Assembly (NCBI RefSeq): GCF_018613805.1
Contig: NZ_JAGGPL010000002.1
Span: forward strand, 101,336 to 165,335
Source of the DNA: Arthrobacter sp. ISL-48
GTDB lineage: Bacteria; Actinomycetota; Actinomycetes; Actinomycetales; Micrococcaceae
Reading direction: 5' to 3'
DNA length: 64,000 nt
Shown here: one piece after another, positions 36,381 to 45,600 of the stretch
Numbering within the stretch: the stretch's first letter is position 1
How the letters are laid out: every line of letters begins with the position of its first letter
Notes under the pieces: generated by a model
The model's database searches: none
What the model was told of the DNA's origin: nothing
Seen by the model: the letters and a program-made list of their open reading frames with translations, nothing else
Made by a program: the position numbers and the translations under genes

Positions 36381-36430
36381 AGAACCCCGCGGTCCCAGTG
36401 TTTACACGGGAACTGCGGGGTTCTTTCGTT
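36381..36430 (+). terminator. Terminator of the tRNA operon
   Basis: AGAACCCCGC (36381-36390) pairs with GCGGGGTTCT (36415-36424), extended inside by TCCC/GGGA, and is followed by a T-rich stretch TTCGTTT. It lies four bases after the tRNA-Phe CCA. Confidence 0.88.
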
Positions 36431-36579
36431 TCTGGTGAACGAGCGGTTCTGCATCGATCAGCTCAAATCAGCCATGTTCTGGCACAGACCCTTGGTATTC
36501 CCTTGGTAGGGAGGGACGAGGGACCCGCTTTCCGACTTGGTGCAACCCCGGGTCGGGAATCGAGTACTACAGTGGATGC

Positions 36580-37617
36580 ATGGCTGCCAGCCGCAATCCG
36601 CTCGACGACCTGCGCGAAACCATCGGCCATCTGGCCGATCAGCTCAAGCTGCCCCGCGGTTCGGAGCGCGTCGACGACCTGGTCGGCGATCTCATCGGTG
36701 CGAGGCCCGGTCCGGCCCGGCCGCTGTCCGAGGTGCAGGCCGAGCTCGACGCGCTGGTGGGACTGGAGACCGTGAAGGAACAGGTGCGGGCCCTCGTCGC
36801 ACTGCTCCAGGTCCAGGCCCGCCGTAAGGCGCACGGCCTGCCGGAGGTGGCCACATCACAGCATCTGGTGTTCCTGGGAAACCCGGGCACGGGCAAGACC
36901 ACCGTGGCGCGGCTCCTGGCCGAGATGTACCGCGCGGTCGGTCTGCTGCAGAAAGGCCACTTGGTCGAGGTCGACCGTTCGGGCCTGGTGGGGCAGTACG
37001 TCGGCGCGACCGCCATCAAGACGGACCGGGTGATCCGGCGTGCGCTGGACGGCGTCCTGTTCATCGACGAGGCCTACGCGCTGGCACCGGAGGACGGCCG
37101 GATGGACTTCGGCCCCGAGGCGATCGAGGTCCTGCTCAAGCGGATGGAGGACCACCGCCACCGCCTGGTCGTGATCGTGGCCGGGTACCCGCGGCTGATG
37201 GAGTCCTTCTTGCTCTCGAACCCCGGACTGCGCTCCCGGTTCGCCCGTGAGATCACGTTCCCCGACTACTCCGTCGACGCCCTCCAGACGATCTTCCACC
37301 AGATGCTGGCCCAGCACGAGTACACGCTGGAGCCGGGTGCGGACCAGATGCTGCGCCGCATCTTCACCGGGCTCCACGCGGGCGAGGACTCCGGCAACGC
37401 ACGGTTCGCCCGCACGCTGTTCGAGCAGGCGCTCAACCGTCAGGCGCTGCGGCTGTCGCTCGACGAGCAACGAAGTCTCGACGCGCTCGATCGTGAGGCC
37501 GTCATGACGCTCACCGCGGACGACATCGTCGAGGCCGCGCTGGCCTTGGGCGAGGAGCCGGAGCCGGAACCGACGCCGGAACCGGAGCGGTCCCGCTGGT
37601 GGCGCTGGATGGTCTGA
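36580..37617 (+). CDS. CbxX/SpoVK-type AAA+ ATPase
   Basis: A 345-residue cytoplasmic ATPase. Walker A is GNPGTGKTT (residues 100-108, Lys106), Walker B VLFIDEAYAL (Asp163-Glu164), and the arginine-finger region is NPGLRSRFAREITFPDY. The double-psi layout after a 60-residue helical N-terminus is that of the CbxX/CfxQ/SpoVK group, whose members remodel Rubisco or form the C-terminal half of type VII secretion EccA. It lacks the TPR N-terminal half of EccA. It ends in a Glu-Pro repeat and WWRWMV. No partner genes are adjacent, codon use is extremely GC-rich compared with the MFS genes next door, and no good ribosome binding site is seen. Role unknown. Confidence 0.85.
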   Translation: MAASRNPLDDLRETIGHLADQLKLPRGSERVDDLVGDLIGARPGPARPLSEVQAELDALVGLETVKEQVRALVALLQVQARRKAHGLPEVATSQHLVFLGNPGTGKTTVARLLAEMYRAVGLLQKGHLVEVDRSGLVGQYVGATAIKTDRVIRRALDGVLFIDEAYALAPEDGRMDFGPEAIEVLLKRMEDHRHRLVVIVAGYPRLMESFLLSNPGLRSRFAREITFPDYSVDALQTIFHQMLAQHEYTLEPGADQMLRRIFTGLHAGEDSGNARFARTLFEQALNRQALRLSLDEQRSLDALDREAVMTLTADDIVEAALALGEEPEPEPTPEPERSRWWRWMV

Positions 37618-37776
37618 GCAAATTTGCGGCGGCTGTAAGGCGAATGCCGTCCCGTCCCGGAGCGGGAAAAGCGCAGGAAATGGGCCGGGATCCCGGCGGG
37701 GAAAGGGGAATGGTCCTCGCGGCCACTGGCTTCTTTTTCGTTGCCCACCCGCCGGACCGTCCCCGACTAAGCGCAC

Positions 37777-39048
37777 CTATGCTTCCTGCACTGTTTCCTG
37801 ATCTGCGGACTCGGGCACTTGGCCCCGCCGCGCGGCGGTAACCGCTGTCAGGATTGCAGATGCCGGTGTCGCGGCCACTAGGAGTGCTGCCAGCATGAAC
37901 CCGTTAGAGGATCCTCCGCTATCGATGGCCGCCCCGACCAGCGCCGCGGCAAGCGCGATCCCTGCAGCGCTGGCTGAATTGATCCACGTGAACGATTGCG
38001 TAAGCCTGTTCGGTGGGACAGTTCGTTGGATCAATAGGTTGCTGGTGGCGACGATCGGGGCGATAGCCGCACCAGCTGCTGCGATGGCGATGGATGCCAC
38101 CAAAGCGAGGTGGGATACCGCGGCTATGCCGACCATGATCGAGAGGAAAAGTGAAACTATCACGAGCACCCTTTCCGGAGATCCTGGCCACGTTCTGCTG
38201 CCGTAGACCAGCCCACTGATCAAGCTGATCACACTCGTAGCAGCCAGCATCAGCCCGGTCAGTTGCGAAACGTGGGACTCGGCCGCGAGGGCGGTAATGG
38301 TGATCGGAACGCTGCCGAAGAAGAAGCCAAGGCTCAGATTGACGGCGAGAAGGCCACAGAACGCCGGCGAGTAAAGCCCGCGATTGACAGCACCCGCCGA
38401 ACGGGTATCCTCGGTCGACGGTTCCGTCTCTCGACGAGTGGAGAGGAACAAACATCCAGTTGCAACACATACTGTCGCGAAGATGACACCCGCCAGCGGC
38501 GCGATGCTAACGCTGAGAACCGTGACGAGGATCGGCCCCACAAGAAAGCCGACGTCATTCACGACCGCTTCAAGCGAATAGGCTGTCCGGAGATCCTCTG
38601 GCGTCGCTGCGACAACACTCCATCGGGCCGCCGACAGGGCGCCCGGCTGAGGGGTGCTCGCGCCAGCGAAGGCAGCCAAGACGAGCACAACAGGCATCGG
38701 CCAGACTTGCGACGCAGCCGAGAGCAGCAGAGTGATCGCCACAATATTGAGGGCGATCAACCCAGGCAGAATTCGTCCCTGCCCGGCACGGTCGATCAGG
38801 CGCGCGATCTGAGGACCGACGACCGCCTCGGATATCGCGAAAGCGCCGGTGACCGAGCCAGCAACGGCGAACGAGCCCGTCAGGGCTTCAACTGACCAGA
38901 GCATGCTGAGCCCGATCATCGAGACACCAAATCGGGCAATGACTGACGGGACGAAAAATTGGAGGGAGCCGGGCAGCATCAGGATGGATTTGTACGAAGA
39001 GAACCCGGTAGAGAAAGGCTGACGAAGCAAACGCGGAAGAACGGTCAT
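37777..39048 (-). CDS. MFS transporter
   Basis: A 423-residue membrane protein with twelve predicted spans, starting MTVLPRLLRQPFSTGFSSYK (ATG at 39048, GGAAAG upstream). PGALSAARWSVVAATPEDLRTAYSLEAVVNDVGFLVGP is the central region of a sub-group of actinobacterial MFS exporters related to the efflux pumps for small drugs. Its GC content is visibly lower than that of the flanking core genes. It lies in the accessory stretch, in the same direction as a second MFS gene, with an 129-base gap holding no promoter that I can identify with confidence. Confidence 0.88.
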   Translation of the reverse strand: MTVLPRLLRQPFSTGFSSYKSILMLPGSLQFFVPSVIARFGVSMIGLSMLWSVEALTGSFAVAGSVTGAFAISEAVVGPQIARLIDRAGQGRILPGLIALNIVAITLLLSAASQVWPMPVVLVLAAFAGASTPQPGALSAARWSVVAATPEDLRTAYSLEAVVNDVGFLVGPILVTVLSVSIAPLAGVIFATVCVATGCLFLSTRRETEPSTEDTRSAGAVNRGLYSPAFCGLLAVNLSLGFFFGSVPITITALAAESHVSQLTGLMLAATSVISLISGLVYGSRTWPGSPERVLVIVSLFLSIMVGIAAVSHLALVASIAIAAAGAAIAPIVATSNLLIQRTVPPNRLTQSFTWINSASAAGIALAAALVGAAIDSGGSSNGFMLAALLVAATPASAILTAVTAARRGQVPESADQETVQEA

Positions 39049-39177
39049 AGCCGTAATCGCTTTCCATTGCGGCCGGGTCCCGCAGGCCACCGGGATATAT
39101 GCGCCCGATTCAACCTACGCGCCTGCACTTGAGTGCGCCGCAGAAACGAGAGGGAACACGCCCTCCCAAAGACTGTA

Positions 39178-39396
39178 TCAATCCGCCAAACACAACCAGT
39201 CCCCAAAAGGGACCCGCAGCCGACCGTTGAACTCATCAGCGGCGAAGTGGACTGCAGATTGGTTCAGTGTGAACGAGGAGGCCGTCGGGAGCAGCGAGGC
39301 CAGGTCCCTGGCCGCGTCGGTGTCGTTCAGGGATGCGGCAACGACGCCGTCGCCAATCGTTAACGTGATTCGCCTCGCCGGCCGGGGCTTCATCAT
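39178..39396 (-). CDS. Short cyclophilin-like protein, possibly truncated
   Basis: A 72-residue frame starting MMKPRPARRITLTIGDGVVA. The string LNDTDAARDLASLLPT recalls bacterial cyclophilin-like proteins (normally 110-140 residues), which begin with IxIxIGxxxxxAxLxDNxxARDFASLLP. The second half of the family fold is missing, so it is probably a remnant or a minimal version. Its ATG overlaps the stop of the upstream MFS gene (ATGA), which argues that it is, or was, translated. Family recognition is from memory. Confidence 0.45.
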   Translation of the reverse strand: MMKPRPARRITLTIGDGVVAASLNDTDAARDLASLLPTASSFTLNQSAVHFAADEFNGRLRVPFGDWLCLAD

Positions 39397-40580
39397 CGAT
39401 GCGACAGTGTTGATTCATCGTGCATGCGGTCTTTGCTCTTCGCGTGGGGATGGCGCTGAATGAGTCGCAGAATGCCTATGGCTGTACATGCGAAGAGACA
39501 GAGCGTTGAGAGTACCGCAAGGGCCAGGGGGAAGAGGGCCGCGCCCGCTCCGGTTGTAACTGTGGCACCGAGTAGCGGAGGAAAGGCGATCCCTCCGATC
39601 ATTGATATGCCGATCAATGAACCGCTTACCCACGATTGTCCTCCGAGGAGCTGGGTTGCCCATGCCAGCGCAGAGGGAAAAACCGGCCCGATCGCGAACC
39701 CCACAATGGCCAGGCCTGAGACTGCGAAGCCTGGGATCAAGACGAGAACCGAACCGATGATCATAAGTGAACAGCCGAGGGTGACGACTGTTCCCGGATG
39801 CAGTCGCTGGATCGCTGCGGCCAGGACGAAACGACTGGCGGTCATGCTGAACCAGAACAGAGATGTTGCCGCGGCTGCTTGCTCGACGCCGATTCCGGTG
39901 AGAGTCAGGTAGGTCGCTTCCCAGGTCCCGATGCCGCTACCCACTGCGACATGGAGAACGAAAATGCAGACCATTGCTGCGAATCCGCTGAATAAGTAGA
40001 ACTGTTTGCCTGCAACGTCCGGCGTCCCTCCAGCTGACACCACAGCGTGTGTCCCGGGTGCCGCTGGACCTTGAGTGGGGTGTGACCGCACTCCGTAAAC
40101 TCCCAGGGCGGTGATGAGGGTAAGAACAGCAAACGCGGTGAAGTAGGCCGGGTAATGTTCCGGCCCGAAGAGGGCAACGACCAGAGGAGCGAGGATGGCT
40201 CCCATGCCGAAGAATCCGTGGAGAAGGTTCAGCATCTTTCCCGAACCGGAGCCGAACGCCACCGCAAACAGATGGCTGAAGGCGTAATCAAGGGCCCCGA
40301 ATCCGACGCCGGCTGTGGCCGAAGCCGTGACAACAAGAGTGAGGGTGGGTGCCCAAGCGAAACCAATGCTTCCTACGAGCAAGAGCAGGTAGCCGGCCGC
40401 CAGCAGGATTCTGTTGCCGATCAGCCCATGGAGACTTTGGCTGGCGATAACACCGAGAAGTCCCCCGATGAAGTGGGCGCTGATGACGATGCCTACTGTG
40501 GAGGGGTCGACCCCGAAGCGCTCGATGAGCCGGATCAGAGATGGCCCGTAGAGTGCTTCGAGAGCCCCGATGAGGAGCAT
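39393..40580 (-). CDS. MFS transporter, start uncertain
   Basis: A 395-residue frame from ATG 40580, with about eleven spans: LLIGALEALYGPSLIRLIERF and FFGMGAILAPLVVALFG are typical of YfmO/FucP-like MFS sugar or drug carriers. The first span is incomplete at this ATG. The same frame is open for another 19 codons upstream and encodes LFTPIGIATSFGGM, the missing first half of the span, but contains no ATG, GTG or TTG; an ATC follows TAAGGATTC. So either a rare start is used or the true start has been lost. It is divergent from a TetR-type regulator, the usual arrangement for a repressed efflux pump. Confidence 0.82.
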   Translation of the reverse strand: MLLIGALEALYGPSLIRLIERFGVDPSTVGIVISAHFIGGLLGVIASQSLHGLIGNRILLAAGYLLLLVGSIGFAWAPTLTLVVTASATAGVGFGALDYAFSHLFAVAFGSGSGKMLNLLHGFFGMGAILAPLVVALFGPEHYPAYFTAFAVLTLITALGVYGVRSHPTQGPAAPGTHAVVSAGGTPDVAGKQFYLFSGFAAMVCIFVLHVAVGSGIGTWEATYLTLTGIGVEQAAAATSLFWFSMTASRFVLAAAIQRLHPGTVVTLGCSLMIIGSVLVLIPGFAVSGLAIVGFAIGPVFPSALAWATQLLGGQSWVSGSLIGISMIGGIAFPPLLGATVTTGAGAALFPLALAVLSTLCLFACTAIGILRLIQRHPHAKSKDRMHDESTLSHR

Positions 40581-40811
40581 TCCGCCGAAAGAGGTGGCGA
40601 TTCCTATGGGCGTGAAGAGGTGATTGGAAACGATGAATCCTTAGAGGTGATTGTCGGAGAGCGGGGCATCCGAAGTCGGTGATGCGAATTCCGCTGGTGC
40701 GGTCAACCAAGACTGCGAGGCGGGCCGGACGCGGTCAACGAAAACAATCCCTCTATACTTTTTTGGATACCGGCCTCCATGTCAGCTCTGCCTATGAGAG
40801 GAAGATCAACG

Positions 40812-41480
40812 ATGGTTCAGGGCCGTGCCCAAGCGACGCGATCCGCAGTCCTACGGGCGGGAGCTGTGGTGTTCAACCGCGAGGGTTTTGCCGGCGCTAC
40901 TGCTGCTGACATCATCAGGGAGGCTGCGGTGACCAAGGGAGCGATGCAGTTTCACCTTCAGACCAAGGAAAAGCTCGCCCAGGCCGTCATCGCGCAATAC
41001 GAGCGGGAATTCGCCCCCGCCTCGGCTGCCATATCGAATCAGCGCGGGGGTACCCTTACTGCCGCGATGGAACTCTCCGCGCTAGTCGCACGCCAACTTA
41101 CAGAAGAACCGTTTGTTGGTGCCGCATACCGTCTTTCCATGGAGGAGTCCGCCTTTGCTGCTCGGGTGACCAAACCCTATCTGGAGGTTATGCAGGCGTT
41201 CGAGGTGCTTTTCCGCCAGGCCGCCAGCGCGGAAGAGCTTCGGCCAGGCATTAATTTCGAAGACTTGGCCCGATATGTGGTGGCATCCTTCATCGGAGTG
41301 CAATTTGTCTCGGACGTGCTGACGAGCCGCACCGATCTGATCGAACGGGTAACCCATATGTGGACTTTCCTCCTTCCCTCCATCTCCGACCCAGGATGCC
41401 TCCGTGAGCATTTGAAGGTCGCCCGGAGTATCTTCGTTTCCCACTACGCCAAATCCCGATCAGATCTTGCCGAAACCTGA
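40812..41480 (+). CDS. TetR-family regulator resembling gamma-butyrolactone receptors
   Basis: A 222-residue repressor. The N-terminal helix-turn-helix reads AVLRAGAVVFNREGFAGATA, ADIIREAAVTKGAMQFHLQT and KEKLAQAVIAQYE. The VTKGAxxFHxxxKExLAQAV wording is that of ArpA/ScbR-type autoregulator receptors of actinomycetes more than of ordinary TetR proteins. ATG 40812 follows AGAGGA; an upstream ATG at 40779 lacks such a site. It is divergent from an MFS gene and most likely represses it until a ligand binds. Receptor nature is inferred from the helix-turn-helix alone. Confidence 0.85.
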   Translation: MVQGRAQATRSAVLRAGAVVFNREGFAGATAADIIREAAVTKGAMQFHLQTKEKLAQAVIAQYEREFAPASAAISNQRGGTLTAAMELSALVARQLTEEPFVGAAYRLSMEESAFAARVTKPYLEVMQAFEVLFRQAASAEELRPGINFEDLARYVVASFIGVQFVSDVLTSRTDLIERVTHMWTFLLPSISDPGCLREHLKVARSIFVSHYAKSRSDLAET

Positions 41481-41668
41481 TCCGCTGGTTCCCGCCACAG
41501 TCAGCGCCGGTGGGTGGCTATATTTACGGCTGCGAAAAGCCGGCCAGTTAGCACCGCAATTCACACCACATTCGGAAGGACCAGACCCGCGGGCGGTCCA
41601 CCTCTTGGAAACAGAACATCATCATGGATGCCCAGCCCCAATGGTCAGGGGCCCCCTAGTATTGCCTG

Positions 41669-42124
41669 ATGACTAAGTTGCAGGTGCGGCGGGCAGTGGC
41701 TGAGGACTTGGCGGGCGTTTGGCCGCTCGCTCGCGATTTCGCCACGTCCTTCAGTCCCGAGCATGAGCCGTTTGAGCGGACATTCCGAGTCCTGCTCGGA
41801 ACCACCAGCGCGCTCGTCCTCGTTGCTGTTCTGCAGGATCGAATCTCGGGATATCTGTTGGCCCATACGCACGAGACGTTCCTTGCCAACGGACCCGTGG
41901 CCTGGGTCGAGGAAGTGATGGTCGACGGGCACTACCGCCGGGGTGGAATCGGTCGCGCGCTAATGACCGAAGCCGAACGATGGGGACGCGAACGGGGCGC
42001 ATCCTATTCGTCACTGGCCAGCGGCAGGGCAGGAGCGTTCTACCTCCGGCTGGGCTATGAGGACTCGGCCTCGTTCTTCAAAAAGCGGCTCAACGGTCCT
42101 GAACTGGGACGAGCACAGTCTTGA
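41669..42124 (+). CDS. GNAT-family N-acetyltransferase
   Basis: A 151-residue enzyme with the acetyl-CoA loop GHYRRGGIGRALMTEAERWG (motif A) after the VEEVMVDG strand, and YSSLASGRAGAFYLRLGYEDSA (motif B). MTKLQVRRAVAEDLAGVW is a typical GNAT start. Acts on an unknown small amine or protein substrate. No strong ribosome binding site is visible at the ATG. It stands alone in the accessory stretch. Confidence 0.88.
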   Translation: MTKLQVRRAVAEDLAGVWPLARDFATSFSPEHEPFERTFRVLLGTTSALVLVAVLQDRISGYLLAHTHETFLANGPVAWVEEVMVDGHYRRGGIGRALMTEAERWGRERGASYSSLASGRAGAFYLRLGYEDSASFFKKRLNGPELGRAQS

Positions 42125-42203
42125 CGCCTAAGGGAATAAACATGTATATGGGCGTTGTGAGCGGCGGCAGGCAGCACTGGTTTCCTTCCGGGTCAATACT
42201 CCC

Positions 42204-43156
<953 letters not shown>

Positions 43157-43387
43157 TCCCGTATCCGAGTGTGGTCCTTGTGGGACACTCCCAGAGAAGG
43201 TCGCCGCCGGTGGCGTGCAGTTCGCGCAGGATTTGGTCCTCTCGGGCTTGGTGGACGGTCATCCCCATGGATGTCCGCGCGGAACCCAACTGGCAGCTCG
43301 CCTAAACGCACCAAGCGCGACTTCCAGAAACAGAACCAACCGACGGGCTTGACCTTCGAGCCGGGTTGAAGGTTTACGGTAGGGGCC

Positions 43388-43753
43388 ATGAAGACCTTGC
43401 GGATTTCTGAGGTCGCCGCACGCACTGGAGTGCCGGCGACTACCTTGCGCTACTACGAAGACATCGGGCTGATTGGCCCGGCTGTCCGTTCAGCTAACGG
43501 CTACCGGACCTATGACGAACGGGACCTGGAACGCCTGGCAGTCATCACCCGTGCGAAGAAGCTGGACATCAGCCTCGAAGACGTGCGCGACCTCGTGGCA
43601 GCCTGGGAAAGCGATGAATGCGGGACCGTCCAGCACCGCCTGAGCGGAATCGTCGCCACCCGGCTACGGGAGACCCGGGAGAGCATTGCCGAGCTGACCG
43701 GCCTGGCCGATCAGCTCGAACAGGCCCGCGCAAGGCTCACGGGAAAACCCTAG
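43388..43753 (+). CDS. MerR-family regulator, N-terminal part of a split gene
   Basis: A 121-residue protein: winged helix (LRISEVAARTGVPATTLRYYEDIGLI), second wing and a dimerisation helix ending QLEQARARLTGKP. Cys80 or so lies in DECGTVQHRL, the position of the metal-binding cysteine in metal-responsive MerR proteins. The frame ends at TAG (43751-43753) but continues open in the same frame for another 134 codons with a recognisable C-terminal domain, so the product is probably truncated by an amber mutation or read through. The DNA-binding and dimerisation parts are intact and might still act alone. Confidence 0.85.
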   Translation: MKTLRISEVAARTGVPATTLRYYEDIGLIGPAVRSANGYRTYDERDLERLAVITRAKKLDISLEDVRDLVAAWESDECGTVQHRLSGIVATRLRETRESIAELTGLADQLEQARARLTGKP

Positions 43754-44158
43754 GAAGGTGCGTGCACCGATGACTGCGCCTGCGTTGGCATCGACCAGAC
43801 ACCTCGGCAGGCGCCGCCGGCGGGCGCTTTGCTGATCCCGCTCCTGCCCGCAGCGGAGGAAATCCTGGGGGCTTCGTGCACCCTTGGACGGAGCGCACTT
43901 CCGGCCCGGCTGGACGAATGGACCGCCCTGGTTGCAGACGCCACCGGCCGGACCGCCCTCGACGACGGTATTGCCCTGGACTTTGCCAACAACCCCGAGC
44001 TGGCGGCTGGCCTTGCCCGGCTCGCCGCCGAGGAATACCAGTGCTGCTCATTCTTCGACTTCACCATCGCCGTGAATGCCGCGGGGCTGCGCCTGGAAGT
44101 CCGCGCCCCGGCCCATGCTCAGGATGCCCTGCGCACCGTCTTCGGCGCAGCAGCGTGA
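43754..44158 (+). pseudogene. C-terminal domain of the split MerR-family gene
   Basis: In the same frame as the MerR gene, directly after its TAG, the sequence codes for EGACTDDCACVGID (a C-x4-C-x-C cluster), a linker, and a domain with ASCTLGRSALPARLDEWTAL and AEEYQCCSFFDFTIAV, LRLEVRAP, ending at 44158. From memory, many actinobacterial MerR proteins carry exactly this Cys cluster and domain fused to the DNA-binding part. There is no in-frame ATG, GTG or TTG before 43829 (TTG). It may be expressed from that TTG as a separate 109-residue protein, but fusion broken by an amber codon is the simpler reading. Confidence 0.7.
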
Positions 44159-44332
44159 CCGACCTCAGCCAGGAACAACCACCGACGATCAAACCCCAAC
44201 AGACGAGGACTCCCCTCCGTAGATGATCTTTCCAGGCTCAAAAGGGCAGTTGCGCAGCAACCGACGTCCGTGACGGCGCGGGGCGGGAGCCCGGTCAGGC
44301 TGGGCCTTGCGAAAGTCCTTCCAGAAAGGCTG
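44159..44332. other. Intergenic stretch with a coding-like remnant
   Basis: No complete gene. On the plus strand a frame from about 44220 to the TAA at 44348-44350 reads VDDLSRLKRAVAQQPTSV and RGGSPVRLGLAKVLPERLL, with no start codon and no family I can name. It looks like the end of a lost gene, overlapping the promoter of the LacI-type gene. Confidence 0.35.
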
Positions 44333-44362
44333 TTGACAGCAATCAACTAACGCGCGTAACTT
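44333..44362 (+). promoter_or_regulatory. Promoter of the lacI-fructan operon
   Basis: TTGACA (44333-44338) is a perfect -35 box; TAACTT (44357-44362) follows after 18 bases. The first operator overlaps the spacer and -10 region and the second lies just downstream, so a bound repressor would block both binding and escape. It is the only promoter-like sequence upstream of the LacI-type gene. Confidence 0.65.
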
Positions 44363-44392
44363 AGATCACACGCGGCAGGTAACGCGCGTTAG
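44347..44392. promoter_or_regulatory. Two phased LacI-type operators
   Basis: CTAACGCGCGTAAC (44347-44360) and GTAACGCGCGTTAG (44379-44392) are inverted copies of one site; the second contains the exact palindrome AACGCGCGTT. Their centres are 32 bases apart, three helical turns, so two repressor dimers would sit on the same DNA face. The site type (central CG palindrome) fits the LacI regulator encoded 67 bases downstream. Confidence 0.8.
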
Positions 44393-44458
44393 TTGGGCGA
44401 GGACAGCTGGTTTGTCATGACCTGTTGGGCCCGTCCCAGGCAGATTTCGGAGTATTCA

Positions 44459-45523
44459 ATGGCGAACCGCACTACACCCGCCTCCGCCCAGCGCGGCGTC
44501 ACCATGGCGGATGTGGCCAGGCACGCCGGGGTGTCACGCACGGCCGTGTCGTTCGTCCTCAGCAGCAGGGAAACCGCCAGCATCTCCGAAGACACCAAGC
44601 ACCGCATCCTGGAAGCCGTCCAGACCCTGGGCTATCGGCCCAACGCCGGTGCCCGCGCCCTGGCTTCGCAGCGCAGTGACTGGTACGGGTTGGTCACGGA
44701 GATTGTCACCGCACCGTTCGCGGTGAACATCATCAAGGGGGCACAGGACCAGGCCTGGCTGGACAAGCGCTTCCTGCTCATTGCATCCACGGAACAGGGT
44801 GGAGGGCGGCCGGACAGCGAGCATGCAGGCATGGAAGAAGCAGCAGTCGAAAAGCTGCTGGAGCAGCGGGTCGCGGGGATTCTCTACGCGGCCACCTGGC
44901 ACCGGGCGGTTAGTGTTCCGGAGATCATCCGGGAGATCCCCACGGTCTTGATCAACTGCTTTGACGCCGAAGGAACCCTGCCGTCCATTGTCCCGGACGA
45001 GCGGGGCGGCGGACGCCGGGCCACGGAGCGTCTGCTCGCGGCAGGTCACCGGCGCATCGGCTTCATCAACCTCGATCCCGACATCCCGGCGGCGGTGGGC
45101 AGGCTGGAAGGCTACTACGACGCCCTGGCGACTGCCGGCGTCGCGCCTGACCCGGGCCTCATCGTGTCCGGGCATGCGACCGCGGACGGCGGCTACACAG
45201 CCGCCCGTGAACTGCTGGACCGCAGCGGAAAAGCAGGACGGCCCACCGCGCTGTTCTGCGCAAACGACAGGATGGCCATGGGTGCCTATGACGCCATCAA
45301 GGAACACGGACTGGCCATCCCCCACGACATCGCCGTGATCGGCTTCGACAACCAGGAACTCATTGCGGCCTACCTCCGGCCGAAACTGACAACGGTTGCG
45401 CTGCCCTTCGAGGAGATGGGTGCGCTGGGTGTCCAGACACTCGCAAGCCTTACAGCCGGACAGCCGATCACCGCACACCAGCAAATGGTCGACTGTCCGC
45501 TGCTAGAACGCTTTTCAGTCTGA
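44459..45523 (+). CDS. LacI-family transcriptional repressor of the fructan locus
   Basis: A 354-residue repressor. The helix-turn-helix and hinge are VTMADVARHAGVSRTAVSFVLSS and TLGYRPNAGARALAS; the rest is the periplasmic-binding-protein-like sensor, with ERLLAAGHRRIGFINLD, PTALFCANDRMAMGAYDAI and the closing DIAVIGFDNQELIAAYLRPKLTTV. ATG 44459 has CGGAG seven bases upstream; a TTG at 44393 would place the start inside the operator. It is the first gene of the operon it most likely controls, repressing it by binding the two upstream operators, with a fructose-containing sugar as the likely inducer (inference from the GH32 genes). Confidence 0.92.
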   Translation: MANRTTPASAQRGVTMADVARHAGVSRTAVSFVLSSRETASISEDTKHRILEAVQTLGYRPNAGARALASQRSDWYGLVTEIVTAPFAVNIIKGAQDQAWLDKRFLLIASTEQGGGRPDSEHAGMEEAAVEKLLEQRVAGILYAATWHRAVSVPEIIREIPTVLINCFDAEGTLPSIVPDERGGGRRATERLLAAGHRRIGFINLDPDIPAAVGRLEGYYDALATAGVAPDPGLIVSGHATADGGYTAARELLDRSGKAGRPTALFCANDRMAMGAYDAIKEHGLAIPHDIAVIGFDNQELIAAYLRPKLTTVALPFEEMGALGVQTLASLTAGQPITAHQQMVDCPLLERFSV

Positions 45524-45600
45524 CGGCAAATCAACAACTGAAGAGCAACCCCAACCACACCTTCACCTTCAGCGATGAAGAGAGGAAAGAGATATCCATC

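Noticed and set aside
40758..40775. Inverted repeat TATAC-GGATA as operator of the TetR-type gene
   Set aside because: Only four of five positions are symmetric and the site is short; too weak to call.
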